DNA of 64,000 nucleotides from Euptelea pleiosperma (GCA_035048495.1 CM068552.1:29824154-29888153); one strand, 5' to 3'; shown: positions 1-11,958, counted from the first letter of the stretch. Notes: generated by a model not told the origin, from the letters alone. Made by a program: numbers and translations.

Positions 1-1073
1 CTCTACCCTCCTCAAACATTGCTTCCTTCCATCTCCCAGCTCCCCTAGAAATCATTTTGCCCAATATTAGTAAACACATCCATCCATATCTAATCTTATT
101 TCACCAGGAGTGCCCTTGAACCTGAATTCCCCATTTCCCCTGGTTATAGATAAATCAGCTATTTCTTTTTTCAAAGCCATATTTACAGATGGATGTCACA
201 TGTTTTTTGTTTTTGCATCAACGGCAAAGTTCTATGTATCCAAGCCTAACCTTCATGAATAAGTTGCTCGAACTCAGAATCTGAAATCTATATACAAGAT
301 TGCTATTCGGACAGATCCCATGTCCTGACAAAGATTAATAAAGAGACCCAGAATGTCTGTATTCTCTGTTTATATAGAATTAACATAATTAATTTAAGAG
401 GAAGATGCAAAAGATACAACATAAACGCTTCAAAGGAATCACCAATCTAACTAGAGGCCCATGGAATAGTGTTTTCATGAAACTCCAACACTAAAAGGGC
501 CAGAGAGCTGACCTTAGAAAACAAGTAAGCCTTGAAGTAAGGCCTTAGCTTCCACTTGGTTGATCCCGTTGTGCCAATAGGACCATAATCATCATCATTA
601 AGCCAATAGGACCATGATAAACATTAACAATTTTACCAAGTTGGTAAAGACCCCATCAATCCTTGTCAACTCCATCAAAGTTTATCTGGAACCACACCCT
701 CCCAAGAGAACAATAACCAAGGAATGGTTTTGACTTTACCATTCCACTCATCAAAATTTTACCCCAAAACTTCCCATAAGCAATTCTCTTAAAAAATCAG
801 ATGTCCTTTATAATAGAACTCACTTCACCCCCAATATTGATGATCTCGAAAATAGATTCATTAGAAGTTGCCTAGCAACAATTCCTAGCTACGAGGTTAA
901 GATATAGAATTGAAGTACAGACAAAGCCCCAACTGTAGCCATCCTGACATAGCTGCCTGCTTCTACCAAGAAACTTAATACAAGTATCAAATCCACCTTT
1001 TCTGCTTCAGGCAGATAACTCTTGTCAAGAACCTCCAACAGGAAACTCCTCCACTATCATCTTTCTCCCCAGT
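1..1073. other. non-coding stretch, no gene recognised
   Basis: AT-rich sequence with stop codons in all frames. The short frames resemble no protein family I recognise. It may be old transposon debris, because a LINE fragment follows at once, but no terminus or domain is clear enough to name. I see no RNA gene. Confidence 0.4.
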
Positions 1074-1086
1074 TGTCCTACCAACT

Positions 1087-1285
1087 TTTTTTTTGATAAG
1101 TGTAGAATATATTAAAAGGCAAAAGCACCAATCAAGAATACAACGCCAGCCTAATAGGTCAAGATAACCTGCAAAGGACAAGCAAGCAAAAACAACACCA
1201 CACAGGGGAAGGAAAACATCCTAACCACCTTCTCTAAAACAAACAATATCCCAGCAGAATACAAAGTCCTCAAAGAAGAGACCTC
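1087..1285 (-). mobile_element. 5'-truncated LINE (L1-type) insertion with 13-bp target duplication
   Basis: A 13-bp direct repeat, TGTCCTACCAACT, occurs at 1074-1086 and 1286-1298 and exactly brackets this 199-bp segment. On the minus strand the segment ends in ACTTATC followed by a run of A, the usual 3' tail of plant L1-type LINEs. Only the 3' end is present and no reverse transcriptase remains. A poly(A) tail plus a long target duplication is the signature of target-primed reverse transcription with 5' truncation. A SINE is possible but no pol III promoter boxes were identified. Confidence 0.7.
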
Positions 1286-1298
1286 TGTCCTACCAACT

Positions 1299-3641
1299 CC
1301 TACTTAGGCACAAACATTATCCCTATCACAGTCTTCCCAAATAAAAACCTAAAACTAATACACCTCCTTCTACAGCCCCTGTGCCTTCAACTTTGTTTTG
1401 CAACCACATGAACTACTCCCAAGCAAACAATTTGCTTTATTAACTCCACAACAACTTTTCTTCCCTAATACTGCCGCTTCCCATATAAAGAAAATACCTT
1501 CCTTCTTTATACTATTAACCAGGATGCTGAAATGGACCCTATTTTTTTCACTCTCAGTTCTAATTTAACTTTGTCCAGTAGGAGATAAGCTTCAGTACAA
1601 TCCATATAGCTAAAGTTTTTATATTTACGGCCTATAAAGCTCAAGCTAGGCATAGAGGCCATCATAATTTTGCTTTGAAGATTATTTCACAATAGCCAAC
1701 CACTTTCCTTCTCACACCCTCCGCTGTTTCTTTATTGTTTCAATCAAAATCTATCTTGATCCATCATCAAGAGGAAGGAACCGGATATCCTTAGGTGTAA
1801 ATGAGATTGCAAATGTTCCTGCAAACACCAATTTAATCATTCATGAGGACAGACAAACAATCTTACATGAGAAATGCTTTTAGCTGTTATTGAGATTGCC
1901 GGGATTATTTACTGTGATTACAGCCTTTAAAACCTTTAACTCTATTAATGACTCCACCATTCCACTCTAGCTAAACAAATCATTTCTTTATCAGGAAAAT
2001 ACACTAAAATATCAGTGGAAAAGGAATGAACCTAAGCATTCATTCTGGAATTTCCAGCAAGGCACACCACAAAATCCTGAGCATTTCATTCTGGAGCTTT
2101 CAATGGATTATCTTGCAATTTTTAAGCATAGAACGGATAATAAACTGGGTATCCATGGCCGAAGAAAAACTTATATAATGAATCATGTACTTGTCAAAGA
2201 AATATTGGTTGCACAGCCAGATACACAACTAATCCTAGGAAAAAAAAAGTATTTAATAAAACAATAAAAAACACTTAATTTGAACAATCAATAAATCATA
2301 TGACTGACTAAAATAACTGTTAGACTTGGGAACTTTCAAAAATCTCCAAAACAGTGTACATTATTTCTTCAAAACAATTCAATTGGGGAAATAATTAATC
2401 CTGAGCAGCAACCACAAGATATTTGTCTTCCGGGGTTCCCTTGTACCATTTATAACTTACTGTCTCAAACAATTAGTTGTTCCAGACACCATATTACCTC
2501 CAGTAATTGTTTCTTTGTTAATCAGCCTCCCAACAGATATAGGGACAATTACACTAGTGTCTTTCAAAACTTTACCTTGGCTTGGTTTTACATTTTACTC
2601 TCAAAGATAGCATACATGTTCCCAGCTAAAATGTTCTTAGTCCCTTCTTTCGTCTTGGTTGAATAGAAATTACCACTACCATGACAGTTATCTCAATATC
2701 TTCTCAATCAAAAACAAGAATTTCTTATTTTTAGCACATAATTGCACCTGGCACCATGTGAAAGGTCTTTGAATTGAAAGAGTAAAAGGTTTCCATCGTG
2801 AGTTGATCAAATGTTCTCTTCTGTGAGGTATGTATACTAAGACAATATACAATTCTTCACACAGTATATAAGGAATAAATTTATACACAAAAAAAATTAA
2901 AAATATAAAAATTATTAAAAAGCTATGCAACTTGGACACTTTTGTCAGTCACACACAGATATGAGGCCTCAAACAACAGTGACACAAACAAACTTAGTTG
3001 TAATAAAGTAAATTTATGCCCTATGTATGTAGTTAAATCGATATTTTAGTCTGTGTGAGCACGTGAAATATATGGATAAGCATGGTTTTAAGTATTGGTT
3101 TCGGAGACAGTATTCAGCCAGATACACATTGAAAATGACAAAAATATTAAAAAGCTTAAAGTATATCAACCAGTATGCATACATATTATTGACTGATACG
3201 CATCAATACACGTTTATCGATCGATACAGCTTGATGCACATTTTAATGTTACCAAAATGGTATCAGCTCAAGATGCCTAATGGAATTCCAGCATGTGCCC
3301 GACACCTAACATTGCAAGTTTTCAGAAAATGGAGTGTCCTTGTTGCATTCATCCAAAGTGATCGTCTCATTAGCAGATAAAAAAAATCAAATTAAAAGGA
3401 ATGAAAACAATATTGAGGATACATCTACAACTGAAGTGCCCTAACCAAATCCATACAAAAGCAAGAGCCTTCTCATAGTCAAACCACAATATAAGAAAAA
3501 TAAAATCAATTAAAATTGTGTACTAGAAATGAAAAGAACAGGTCTAGGTGAAAGAAAGATAAGCTTGATAGAATGAAACAATAAAAATCACCTTCGAATG
3601 ATTGTAAAACATCTTCAACACCCCCAATCATAACCACTAAA
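1299..3641. other. intergenic, 3' side of the mitoferrin-like gene
   Basis: No gene recognised. Short frames at 2688-2939 and 3063-3380 have no family resemblance and no coding character. Around 3080-3250 there is a patch of short imperfect repeats rich in GATAC. The part next to 3642 should contain the 3' UTR and polyadenylation region of the minus-strand carrier gene, but no single signal can be chosen confidently. Confidence 0.4.
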
Positions 3642-4850
3642 TCATGCAGGAACACTGGCCATCTCATAAGATTCCTTCCGGTTGAGATACTGATGCAACA
3701 GCATTAGCCTAGCTGTCTCAAAAGCAAAGTAACCCAACGCTGCAAAACACGCACTGTGAAGAACCCGGGGACCAACTCCACGGGTAAGCCCGACCCACCC
3801 CTCTTCCTTCAAAATCTGCTTTACCGTCGCCGAAACCCCACCATACGCAGCAACAGAAACCTTATTCATGGCCTCTCCCTGAACCTGAGTCATCAACCTG
3901 GTCTTAACAACATCAAGAGGCGTTGTGAAAGTCGCCGAAATTGCCCCTGCCAATGCTCCACAACACACACTCTGAAACGGTTCCAAATGACTCTGCCCAG
4001 TTCTACTCAACACGGCAGATTTCAAATATTCAAACGACGAATAACTAAGAACCCCAGCGGGTAAATTCCTAAGCAATGTCGCCGAATAACCGGCATAAAG
4101 ACCCAGAACCCCATCTCTCTCTAGAATCCTCAGTAGAACCTCCCAAGACCTACCCACTGCCCCGGCTTGCATTCTCTGCGTAATTAGCTCTTTGGGCACC
4201 ATTATAGCGGAAGATACAATATTGCCCATTGCACCAGCAGTTGGAGGGATAAGCACAGATGGGTATTGCGGGAATTTCGATAGGAAAGACTTACCGAACT
4301 CGCAAGTCCCGAAGTAGATTGCGGAGGAAGCAGTGGAGCCGACGATAACCGCAGAAACACCGCTGTAGAAACCCAGAATTCCTTTTTCTTGGAAGGTTTT
4401 GGCGATGGCGTCGAAGGTTCCCTTGTAAATCTTGGCTGCCCCTTTGGTTTGAAGCTTTGTTTTGATGGTGTCAAGAGGGAGGAGACATACGTAGGTAAAA
4501 GCGCCGGCGATGCCGCCTGCCGATGCCCCAATGAGAGCCTTTTCGAGGATCGATAGGTTTCGCATCAGTGCCTGCACCCTTGAGCTTCCTTTTGTTGCTG
4601 GTTTTAGCCAATTCTGAGATTTGGGTTTTGGGTTTTGGTGGGCTTCCATGGATATGGAGGTTGAAGAGAAGCTGAGAGCGTTGTTGTTATTGTTTTTCTT
4701 CTTCGAATGATTAGGGTTTATGGGATGGAAATTTGGGGGGGATAAGAGGGTGTTAAAATGATTGAGAAGACCGTCGAAGTCGGTGAGACTGCGATGATAA
4801 TTGGGATTCGGAGACGAAAGACCAAGAGAAGCAGAGAGTCTGCTCTCCAT
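3642..4850 (-). CDS. MFL1: chloroplast mitoferrin-like carrier (mitochondrial carrier family)
   Basis: A complete, intronless frame of 402 aa. It is a mitochondrial carrier family (SLC25) protein with three Solcar repeats at about 101-190, 197-280 and 291-383. Each has the family signature after its first helix: PLDTIK (125-130), PKELIT (219-224, a variant of PxD/ExxK) and PLDVVK (311-316). The first ~95 residues are Ser/Asn/Pro-rich with few acidic residues, as expected of a plastid transit peptide. An N-terminal extension on a mitoferrin-like body is characteristic of plant Mitoferrin-like 1, an Arabidopsis chloroplast inner-envelope protein linked to iron handling. The start is the first Met, in good context (GACAATGGA), about 80 bp below a TATA box. 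Substrate and location are inferred from the family. The main alternative is a related S-adenosylmethionine carrier. Confidence 0.9.
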   Translation of the reverse strand: MESRLSASLGLSSPNPNYHRSLTDFDGLLNHFNTLLSPPNFHPINPNHSKKKNNNNNALSFSSTSISMEAHQNPKPKSQNWLKPATKGSSRVQALMRNLSILEKALIGASAGGIAGAFTYVCLLPLDTIKTKLQTKGAAKIYKGTFDAIAKTFQEKGILGFYSGVSAVIVGSTASSAIYFGTCEFGKSFLSKFPQYPSVLIPPTAGAMGNIVSSAIMVPKELITQRMQAGAVGRSWEVLLRILERDGVLGLYAGYSATLLRNLPAGVLSYSSFEYLKSAVLSRTGQSHLEPFQSVCCGALAGAISATFTTPLDVVKTRLMTQVQGEAMNKVSVAAYGGVSATVKQILKEEGWVGLTRGVGPRVLHSACFAALGYFAFETARLMLLHQYLNRKESYEMASVPA

Positions 4851-4926
4851 TGTCTGTTCTCTGTTCTTCCCTGTTCTTCTCTGTTCCGGTCCTCCTCTTC
4901 AGAGTTCAGACTGTAGAGGCAGATAT

Positions 4927-4934
4927 CCTTTTAT
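4927..4934 (-). promoter_or_regulatory. TATA box of the mitoferrin-like gene
   Basis: On the minus strand the sequence reads CATAAAAGGATATC, a good TATA element about 80 bp upstream of the ATG at 4850. A purine-rich leader with repeated AGAACAG lies between them. The position predicts transcription from about 4895-4905. No experimental start is known. Confidence 0.55.
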
Positions 4935-5296
4935 GTGTTTGTTTGTTGGGGAAAACCTGAGGTGTAGCCCACTTACCTTGGCCCACTCCTTTGAAAATAC
5001 ACCACAAAAGTCATCTTGATCGGTGATTTTTGGCCGTCCGATTTAAGTATTTCTAAGTTCTAACATGGGCTTAAAATGCTCAACTCCCAGGGCTAGAAAT
5101 CATCTATCAGACTGAATATGTGTGGTGCTGGTTGATCAAGGAATGGACCAAGCATTCATAGGGTAAGTGGGTTCAAATGTTGCCACGTGGCACGAATGTG
5201 TCTTCTGACTCTTCTCAAAGAAGAGGGTAGGGTACGTAGCGGAGAAATTTTTTCCTGATAACCAATGCCCACGTATCAAATAAAACGAGGAATCAA
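4935..5296. other. upstream region of the carrier gene
   Basis: No gene seen. Parts around 5020-5150 resemble the arms of the foldback MITE family found later in the window (phrases such as GATTTTTGGCCGT and CTAGAAATCA), so an old degraded MITE may form part of the distal promoter. No precise termini are visible. Confidence 0.35.
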
Positions 5297-7219
5297 TAGC
5301 CCGTGCTGAGCACGGGCACATTAAAAAATATGAAAATAAAATTTTGCATGTACAATTATATCTTATTTTTATTCTTACATAATAAAAAAAATTATGATGT
5401 GGTGAGAGGGAGAATTTTTTTATAAAGTTTTATTTATGTAATTTGATCTGATGGAGAAAAGACACTAATTAAGTGGAATAGTAGTTAGTAGAGAGATTTA
5501 GGGATGTGGAGAGAGGAGGCGTTTTAGGTGGGTTGGTTCGGTAGATTGAGATTGTCATGTTGGCTCATTTTGGGACTGTGGGTTGAATAAAAACGTATCA
5601 TGTTTACCAAAAAGTAAAAAACTAAAATGACTCAATTTACACTATAGATAATTTGACGACTCATTAGAAGCTATCCAATCTGGCCTAAATTTGGTGTCGG
5701 GATATGAATCTAAGTGTATGACACATATGTATCTCTAGATGTGTTTTTAAATTGTTTTATCCCGAGTTCTACATAATGCACTAAAGTAGCAAATGCGAGG
5801 AATCTTCAAAGAAGAATAAAAAGGCTAATAATGCAAATGAGTCGGTAATTTTTTTAATGTAAATGATAATTTAAAGATTCTTCTTCTTGATGCGGCCTTT
5901 ACCTCCCATTCAATCTACAAAAAAATAGAAATAGAAAAAAAAAAGAACCCCTAAAATATTAGGACTTTTTTTAAGTAAAAAAGAATCACACTCTCTATCA
6001 TGAGCCCCTAAAAGAATAGGGCTTTTTTTACTTAAAAAAAAAGAATCACATTAACTATGAGGCGATCTTTCAAACATGTAGCGAGCAAAACTTTTAAGAA
6101 TATAATTTTAAAAATTATAAATAACATAAAGAGATATATAGCAATACCTTGAGGACCTTGACGATGTGAATTTGAATTAGGCAAAAAATCACGACAAACC
6201 ACACACCTTTATGGTGCATGTACCACCGAATCCTCCCAATAAGCAATGTTAGCATATTCCTTAGAAAGATACTGCAGATGTACGTCCAAACCATTGATGT
6301 CCTTTGAAATTTATGTTGTGGGAATCGAGATCCCACCGTACGAATCTCAAGAACATCTGATGGTTCAAAACATGGATGCTGATGTTATAGCATTGTCCTT
6401 ATCATCTCTTGTAATGAAAATGCTTCTCTTATTAGCAATTTTATCTTCACAGAAATGACCGAACATTCGAAACATTAGAGAAATTACGACTTTCTCCCCG
6501 ATACTCTCATTTGGCGTAAAACTAAAGAAATAGGAACAAATACTTCATAAAATTCTCTAATGGTGGCCTCTTCGGCTCTGCAACTCAATGAAAATCATCA
6601 GCTTTGAATATTTCTTGAACAATAAACAAACAGATACAGTAGAACAAAAAAGAATATACACAGTAAGTTGCGCAAGGTGGGATACATTGGATGGTAATCT
6701 AATTAACCTTTTTCTTGGCTTGGGCACCACATGAACGGGATAGTAGGGTGGAGTTGTGGATGGATACAGATCGAAGATGCCGACGTGCTATACTATTCTT
6801 CCACATCTTTTTTTAATAGCTCTAAAAAAAGAGGAAAGAAGTGTATGAATTAAAGAAAAGAGAAAGGAGAAAAGAACGCCAACCTTATTGATAAGGTGAG
6901 AAGAGCCTCCAAGCTCCAATTGCTCCTCCACAAGAAAGAGACGAAGAAAGAACGACTGATAAAAGAACAGTCGCAAAGAGCTTCGACTTTAAGAGACGTT
7001 TTAGAAGAAGGGATGACATTTTGAGAAAGAATAGGCATTTTAGGAAGGAGAGACATTTTGGAGAATAATAAAAGGGAAAGAGGAAGAGGGACGTTTTGGT
7101 TATTTTGAATTTAATGTTCGTCGGTCATTTAGGGGGAGAGGGAAAGACGTTTTGGAAAAAGAAAGGTCCAATGCAACGTTTTGAAAAATGAAAAGCTTAA
7201 AAGGAGACGTTTTGGTTAA

Positions 7220-7272
<53 letters not shown>

Positions 7273-7355
7273 CTTGTAGAGGGGTATTTTTGGAAAAAAC
7301 AACGAAAAAAAAATGGAGAGCGTGCCACCTCAGCAGTGCCGAGCTTTAGTATAGA
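5297..7355 (-). mobile_element. candidate non-autonomous Helitron
   Basis: On the minus strand the segment begins A|TCTATACTAAAGC at 7355. It ends about 2.06 kb later with a perfect 8-bp stem, 3-nt loop hairpin (GCCCGTGC-TCA-GCACGGGC on that strand, 5299-5317) followed within a few bases by T. Helitrons start with TC, carry a hairpin near the 3' end, end in CTRR, insert between A and T, and make no target duplication. Here the last four bases read CTAT rather than CTAG/CTAA, so the terminus is mutated or the boundary slightly off. No RepHel protein is encoded. A (GA)n microsatellite lies at 7223-7269. Hairpin and TC end are seen; the assignment is inferred. Confidence 0.45.
7223..7269. repeat. 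(GA)n microsatellite
   Basis: An uninterrupted GA dinucleotide run of about 23 units inside the candidate Helitron. It is a polymorphic-type simple repeat with no evident function. Confidence 0.9.
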
Positions 7356-7547
7356 TAATAAAATAAGACGTATAAAAAAACAAAGAAAAATGAAAAAATA
7401 ATTCAATTAAGACTTTATGGTTCCAATCATGTAACTCAGAAAAATATATTTTTTTAAGCAAACGACATACAGTGTAGAAAAGGAAAATACAAACTAACGA
7501 GGGGTATTGGGTGAAGGTTTTTCCCTTGTGTAGTCTAAAATGGTTTA

Positions 7548-8093
7548 AAAAATGGCCGTTATACTGAAAATAACAACCGTTATAACGGATTCGGACCTCC
7601 CCCGTTACATTATAGATCGTTAAAACGCTAAAAAATAACAACCGTTATTTTTGTTATAACGGCCACTATTTTCTGTTATAACAAAAATAACGATCGTTAT
7701 TTTCTGGAAAAAGATTGTGAAAAAATGTCTGTTATTTTTCATTTTTTCCGTTATGTTCCATTTTTTTTCCTTTTTGAAAATTTGAATTTCAGCGTCATTT
7801 TTGCAGTTACTTTCCGTTATTTCCATTATTTTCCATTTTGCCCCTGACATTACAATTCGTTATAACGGAAAAATGGTAACGCCCTCAATCCGTTATACCC
7901 TTTTAAACCTTGGTCTAAATTATGGTTTAGAAAACGAGTTCAAATTTTGAATTTTGAATTTTAGCACCTTTATTTTCAGTTATTTTCCCATTTTTTTCAT
8001 TTTTGCCTGTGCATTACAATCGTAATGCACTATAATAGAAAAAATGGTAATGCCCCCAATCCGCTATACCGTTATAACGGCCCTTTTAAACCT
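7548..8093. mobile_element. TIR element of the CGTTATAACGG family, compound copy
   Basis: It opens with TGGTTTAAAAAATGGCCGTTAT and closes with ATAACGGCCCTTTTAAACC, inverted copies of each other. A second internal right end sits at about 7895-7914, so two overlapping copies, or a tandem copy of the right half, are present. Flanks read GTCTAAA on the left and GTCTAAA or GCCTAAA after the two right ends, consistent with a 7-9 bp target duplication. The interior alternates AATAACG and CGTTATT and encodes nothing. The same family recurs at 39170, 40670, 43880, 44070, 52435 and 55208. Confidence 0.6.
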
Positions 8094-9201
8094 TGGCCTA
8101 AATATCTATTCTACTTAGGCAAATTTTGGTTGCCCCTTCAAAATCTCTCATTTTCCCCCAATATCTTATCTCCCCTCACCCAATTTTTAGATTTTCTATT
8201 TGCCCCTCCGCCCCATTGATATTTCTAATTTCCTCGTTACTAAAAAAAGGCGAGGGAAAAAACGAGGTTTGAGAAGGGGTTTCTTCTCCTCTTTCCCCCT
8301 CTCTCTTCGTGTTCTCCCTTCTCCCATTTTTCAGTAGTGCACCTCCTCTAGTATCGTGTGAGATAAAGCGATTCTACAATAGTCATTAACGTATGAGATA
8401 GAGAGATCCTCCGGTATCACCATCTTCTACAAATTGAGGGAGCAAACTTGTGCCTGTTGACAGGTAGTTCGCTCACCTTTTAGGGTTAAAAATAGTGTTT
8501 TTAATTCATTTCTCCTCCGTGAGAACTTAAATGGACCTGCCATGGTTGGATTAATTTGTTAGGATTTCAAAAAATCCATTAAAAATGCTTGTTTGTAATG
8601 CTATTGATGGATTATGATGTATATTTTTAGACCTATTATTTAATTTGTAAAAGAGAAGAAGCAGAAGAGGAAGATGAAGGCTGAAAAAAAAATAATTAGT
8701 GATTCAGAAACTATAATAAAAAGAACAATTAGTAATTCTTACATGAAACCCATGCCTCAATAAAGTGGGATAAAAAAAAGAAACATTATATAATCCAACC
8801 ACTTATAAACCAGAAACTGATATAATTGTACTAGTTAAGCCCATTTCACTAAATTACAGGAAACCCATTTGGCCTCACTCGTGAAAGTTCACAGCCACCA
8901 ACCTCAAATTCCTCCAAAAGGACAAAAGATCTTTCAAAACTTGGTTTAAAATACTTGAGATGGGTTTTGAATCTTTTAATGGGTTGTAACAGATTCTATC
9001 CAAAATTCATAGAGGATCGACTAAACTGAACTTTTGTATCATTGATTAATACTCCCCTGAAGTTATCATCGTCGTCCTTGAACTTCATAAATACATCTGT
9101 TTCGTCAACCAAAAAAGTTTTTATGATATCAGCCCTAAAGTTTAATCAACCTTGAATTTTTTTTATTGATTTGTATTTTTTTTAATATTTTGCTTGTAGC
9201 A
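8094..9201. other. leader-like region before a plant mobile domain pseudogene
   Basis: No long frame. A pyrimidine-rich stretch near 8270-8340 followed by a donor-like CAG|GTAG near 8460 and an acceptor-like TTGCTTGTAG at 9191-9200 look like an old 5' UTR and intron leading into the pseudogene at 9202. This is inference from splice-like motifs only. Confidence 0.3.
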
Positions 9202-9981
9202 ATGGGTAGAGCTCGTAAAAATGTTGCGTCGACCTCTATAGTAGTGGAGCGTGTTCCTCCCACGGCTTCTACTAGGATAAGATGTGTGTTACAGCAAGAG
9301 CTATTGGTAGAAGAAGCAGTCATTGAATAACAGAATGTTGAAGTTGTACAACTTATAGAAGAAGAACAAGAATCAACATCAGAAGGAGATACAGAAGGAT
9401 CATTCCCTAGAGATCTTGAAGAATCATCCATTCTTAAAAGATATAAAGCACATGTAGCATATGCAATATGAAATAAGAAGGTAAGTTGAAAGTTAAATTG
9501 CATTGTTAATACTTTTTTGAGAATGTGAAATATATACAACTAATATATTTTATTATTTGCAAGAACTCTCTCCCTTAACATGTCAACAATACACAATGAA
9601 GATAAATGATTTGGCTTGGGAGAGTAAGTGTGAACAGTTTAAGTCTAAGGTTGAGAATTCAGGATTATACCCCTTGGTGAGCAATTCTTACAGATACATC
9701 GATCGGGTTCTTATATCTCCATTTGAGGAGAGGTGGCACCCCGAGACTAATACATTCCACCTCCCATTTGGCTAGATGACTATCATGATTGATGACGTGC
9801 GACAACTTTTAGGCATCCCTATTGTAGGTAAAGCAGTGACTGGGACTAATATTTCGTATATAGGCACTGTGAACTTGATAGTTAAAGGATTGGGACTTAA
9901 GAAGACTGTACAGAAAAAAGAACTAGACAAGTCTAGGGGAGTTGAAGTGGTTGCGCAACCAACTGATTGGTACACCCCATA
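9202..9981 (+). pseudogene. plant mobile domain (MAIN/PMD-like) pseudogene
   Basis: Exon-like block 9202-9480 starts MGRARKN, has an acidic Glu-rich middle and ends HVAYAI*NKK immediately before a canonical GTAAGT donor at 9481. After a short intron a second block (about 9564-9981) carries the plant mobile domain core: ERWHPETNTFHLPFG followed by MTIMIDDVRQLLGIPIVGKAVTG. This domain occurs in MAIN-like proteins and in transposon-encoded relatives. Three in-frame stops break it: TAA 9328-9330, TGA 9469-9471 (where the family usually has Trp) and TAG 9773-9775 (where the family usually has Glu, a one-base change). The frame ends at 9981 close to Copia-type sequence. It is probably a transposon-borne copy that has decayed. 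Confidence 0.75.
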
Positions 9982-10716
9982 AGGGCCCAATTTCTCTAGC
10001 TTCTAAGCCAAGCATTCTCTTCATCGTAGAGAATCTCCTTTAAGAGAAATAGCCTTGAAAAAAGCAAAACCCAGGTATTTACTTTCATCTTTTTAGGATT
10101 TTCATTCCTTCATGATCATAGCTTGAAGAACACATTCTTCTACAAAGCTTGATCAAACTCTGCCTAGGTTTCAATCTATTGTCCTTAAACCTAGTTGACA
10201 AAGTATATACCACACATTTGAGTCTCAAATTCCATTTGAGGTGTGATTGAAGAGTCGAGGCTGGACCAAATCCTTCACTCATGGGACTAGACCGAGGTTA
10301 GACCGATCAAAGGTAGGTTTGGGGTGTATTAAACTGAACACCATTGAGGGGATCGCACCAGAAGAGCACTCGTGAATTCGTGTGAGGTATTTAAAGGGCG
10401 TGGATGCACCGAACCATGCATTTGTTGCATTTGTTGAGTTGATTTATTTTCCACACTTTGTTTTGATTAGATCAAATGAACCAGAGAATATATATATATA
10501 TATATATATATATAGATATATTCAATCTATCTCTATTGAGATAATCAATTGTTAAATCAATCAACTCCTATTTAGCTTTGTATAACATGCGATTAGATTA
10601 TACCTTCCCAGACCAATAATACGAATAGGCTACTAGTTATATAATTATATAATTTTTTAAATACCTATTTAACCTCCCTTCTAGGTATCTGTATAGATTG
10701 AAAGAAGAACTTTCAA
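9982..10716 (+). mobile_element. probable 5' LTR of a Copia element
   Basis: This non-coding stretch ends in CTTTCA at 10714, two bases before a primer-binding-site match, so it should contain the 5' LTR of the Copia element. The left LTR terminus could not be fixed and no matching 3' LTR is present in the window. A (TA)n run lies at about 10488-10514. Confidence 0.4.
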
Positions 10717-10728
10717 TTGGTATTAGAG
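10717..10728 (+). other. Copia primer-binding site
   Basis: TTGGTATTAGAG closely matches the site complementary to the 3' end of initiator tRNA-Met (TGGTATCAGAG) used by most plant Copia elements. It sits about 80 bp upstream of the first gag-like residues. Confidence 0.6.
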
Positions 10729-10799
10729 AGGTACACTCTTTAAAGGTTTAACAACCCAAGTGAGTTCATGTTTAATAGTTTTTCTTTCAATTTGCTAAG

Positions 10800-11512
10800 A
10801 TCAAAAGAAAAGGCGGTAGCACCTCCAAACCTGTTGTTTGATGGAAAGGACTATGCATACTGGAAAGCTAGAATGAGAGCATTCCGTAAGTCCATCGATG
10901 AACGGGTTGGATAACGGTGTTGGATGGTTGGACTCCTACTGTTACAGTAAAAAATACATTGATCCCAAAGCCTAAAGATAAATGGTCAAATGGAGATTTT
11001 GACACTTGTTTAAATAACAAATGCTTAATGCAATCTTTAATGTCGCGTACAAGTTCCATAGGATCTCTACATGTACAATGGCTAAAGAAGCATGGGATAT
11101 CTTGAAGACAACCCGTGAAGGTACGTCAAGGGTTAAAAATTTTAAACTACAAATGCTGACTACCAAATTCGAATCCATACGTATGAAGGAAAATGAGATG
11201 TCCGTAGAGTTTATGCTAAACTCAGTGACATAGTTAACTCTACTCATAATCTAAAAGAGATTATTCCTGGACCCAAAGTGATTAGAAGAGTGCTGAGATT
11301 TCTACCAAAAAGATTTCAAGTTAAGGTTACCGAGATCGAAGAGAGCAAAGATGTTGACTCTCTAAGGATTTACGAGTTGGTTGGGTCTCTACAAACCTTT
11401 GAATTAAATCTAAGACTACCCAAGAAACCTAAAGGCATAGCCTTGGGAGCTTCAAAAGTTCAAGAACCATAGTCTGACTCTGACTCTACAGAAGATCTTG
11501 TCCTGTTTGTGT
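10800..11512 (+). pseudogene. Copia gag, N-terminal part (UBN2-type), decayed
   Basis: Across shifting frames the sequence gives APPNLLFDGKDYAYWKARM, then MAKEAWDILKTTREGTSRVK, then RFLPKRFQVKVTEIEESKD and ends EDLVLFV near 11510. This is the standard order of the plant Copia gag polypeptide (UBN2 family). Frameshifts and stops interrupt it. Reading stops abruptly in the acidic linker. The next part of the same protein (FVKNLKN...) is found at 28104, so this is the left half of one split element. Confidence 0.8.
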
Positions 11513-11739
11513 TGCGTGCACCTTGATCACCATCTTCAAAAGTGTGTTAATTGTCTAACATGAATTTGGTTGTGCACACCCCGATCTCGGGTGCCGCTTA
11601 TGCTGTGAACTGTGTTGTGTGATGGATTCTCTAAGTGTACAATAATGCATATGTCCTTTGGACATGTCTATCATGTTCATTCATAGGGGGATGATGGTTT
11701 ATACTAATGGTTATAGTTTTTTATGTGGGAATAGGCTAC
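11513..11739. other. unassigned junction sequence left of the PIF-like element
   Basis: No longer readable as gag and not yet inside the next element. It may be the outer edge of whatever first interrupted the Copia gag. No terminal motif recognised. Confidence 0.3.
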
Positions 11740-11958
11740 GGCTCTACTTGGTACGCTGTAAATAAATGTATTTTGCAAATGAATGCAAATGCATTCAGTT
11801 ACGGTGCATTAATTTACAATGCATTCGTTTACGGTTGCTTGGTAACAATTAGAAAAAACTCCGTAAATTAATATATTGTGCTTGGTAAGTGTATGCATTG
11901 CAAATATATGCAACATCTAAAAAGAAATTCAAATTTAATCAAAGGTCAACATCGCAAT

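Noticed and set aside
9135..9539. 134-codon minus-strand frame
   Set aside because: Antisense shadow of the plant mobile domain exon, which is the strand with recognisable protein motifs and a donor site.
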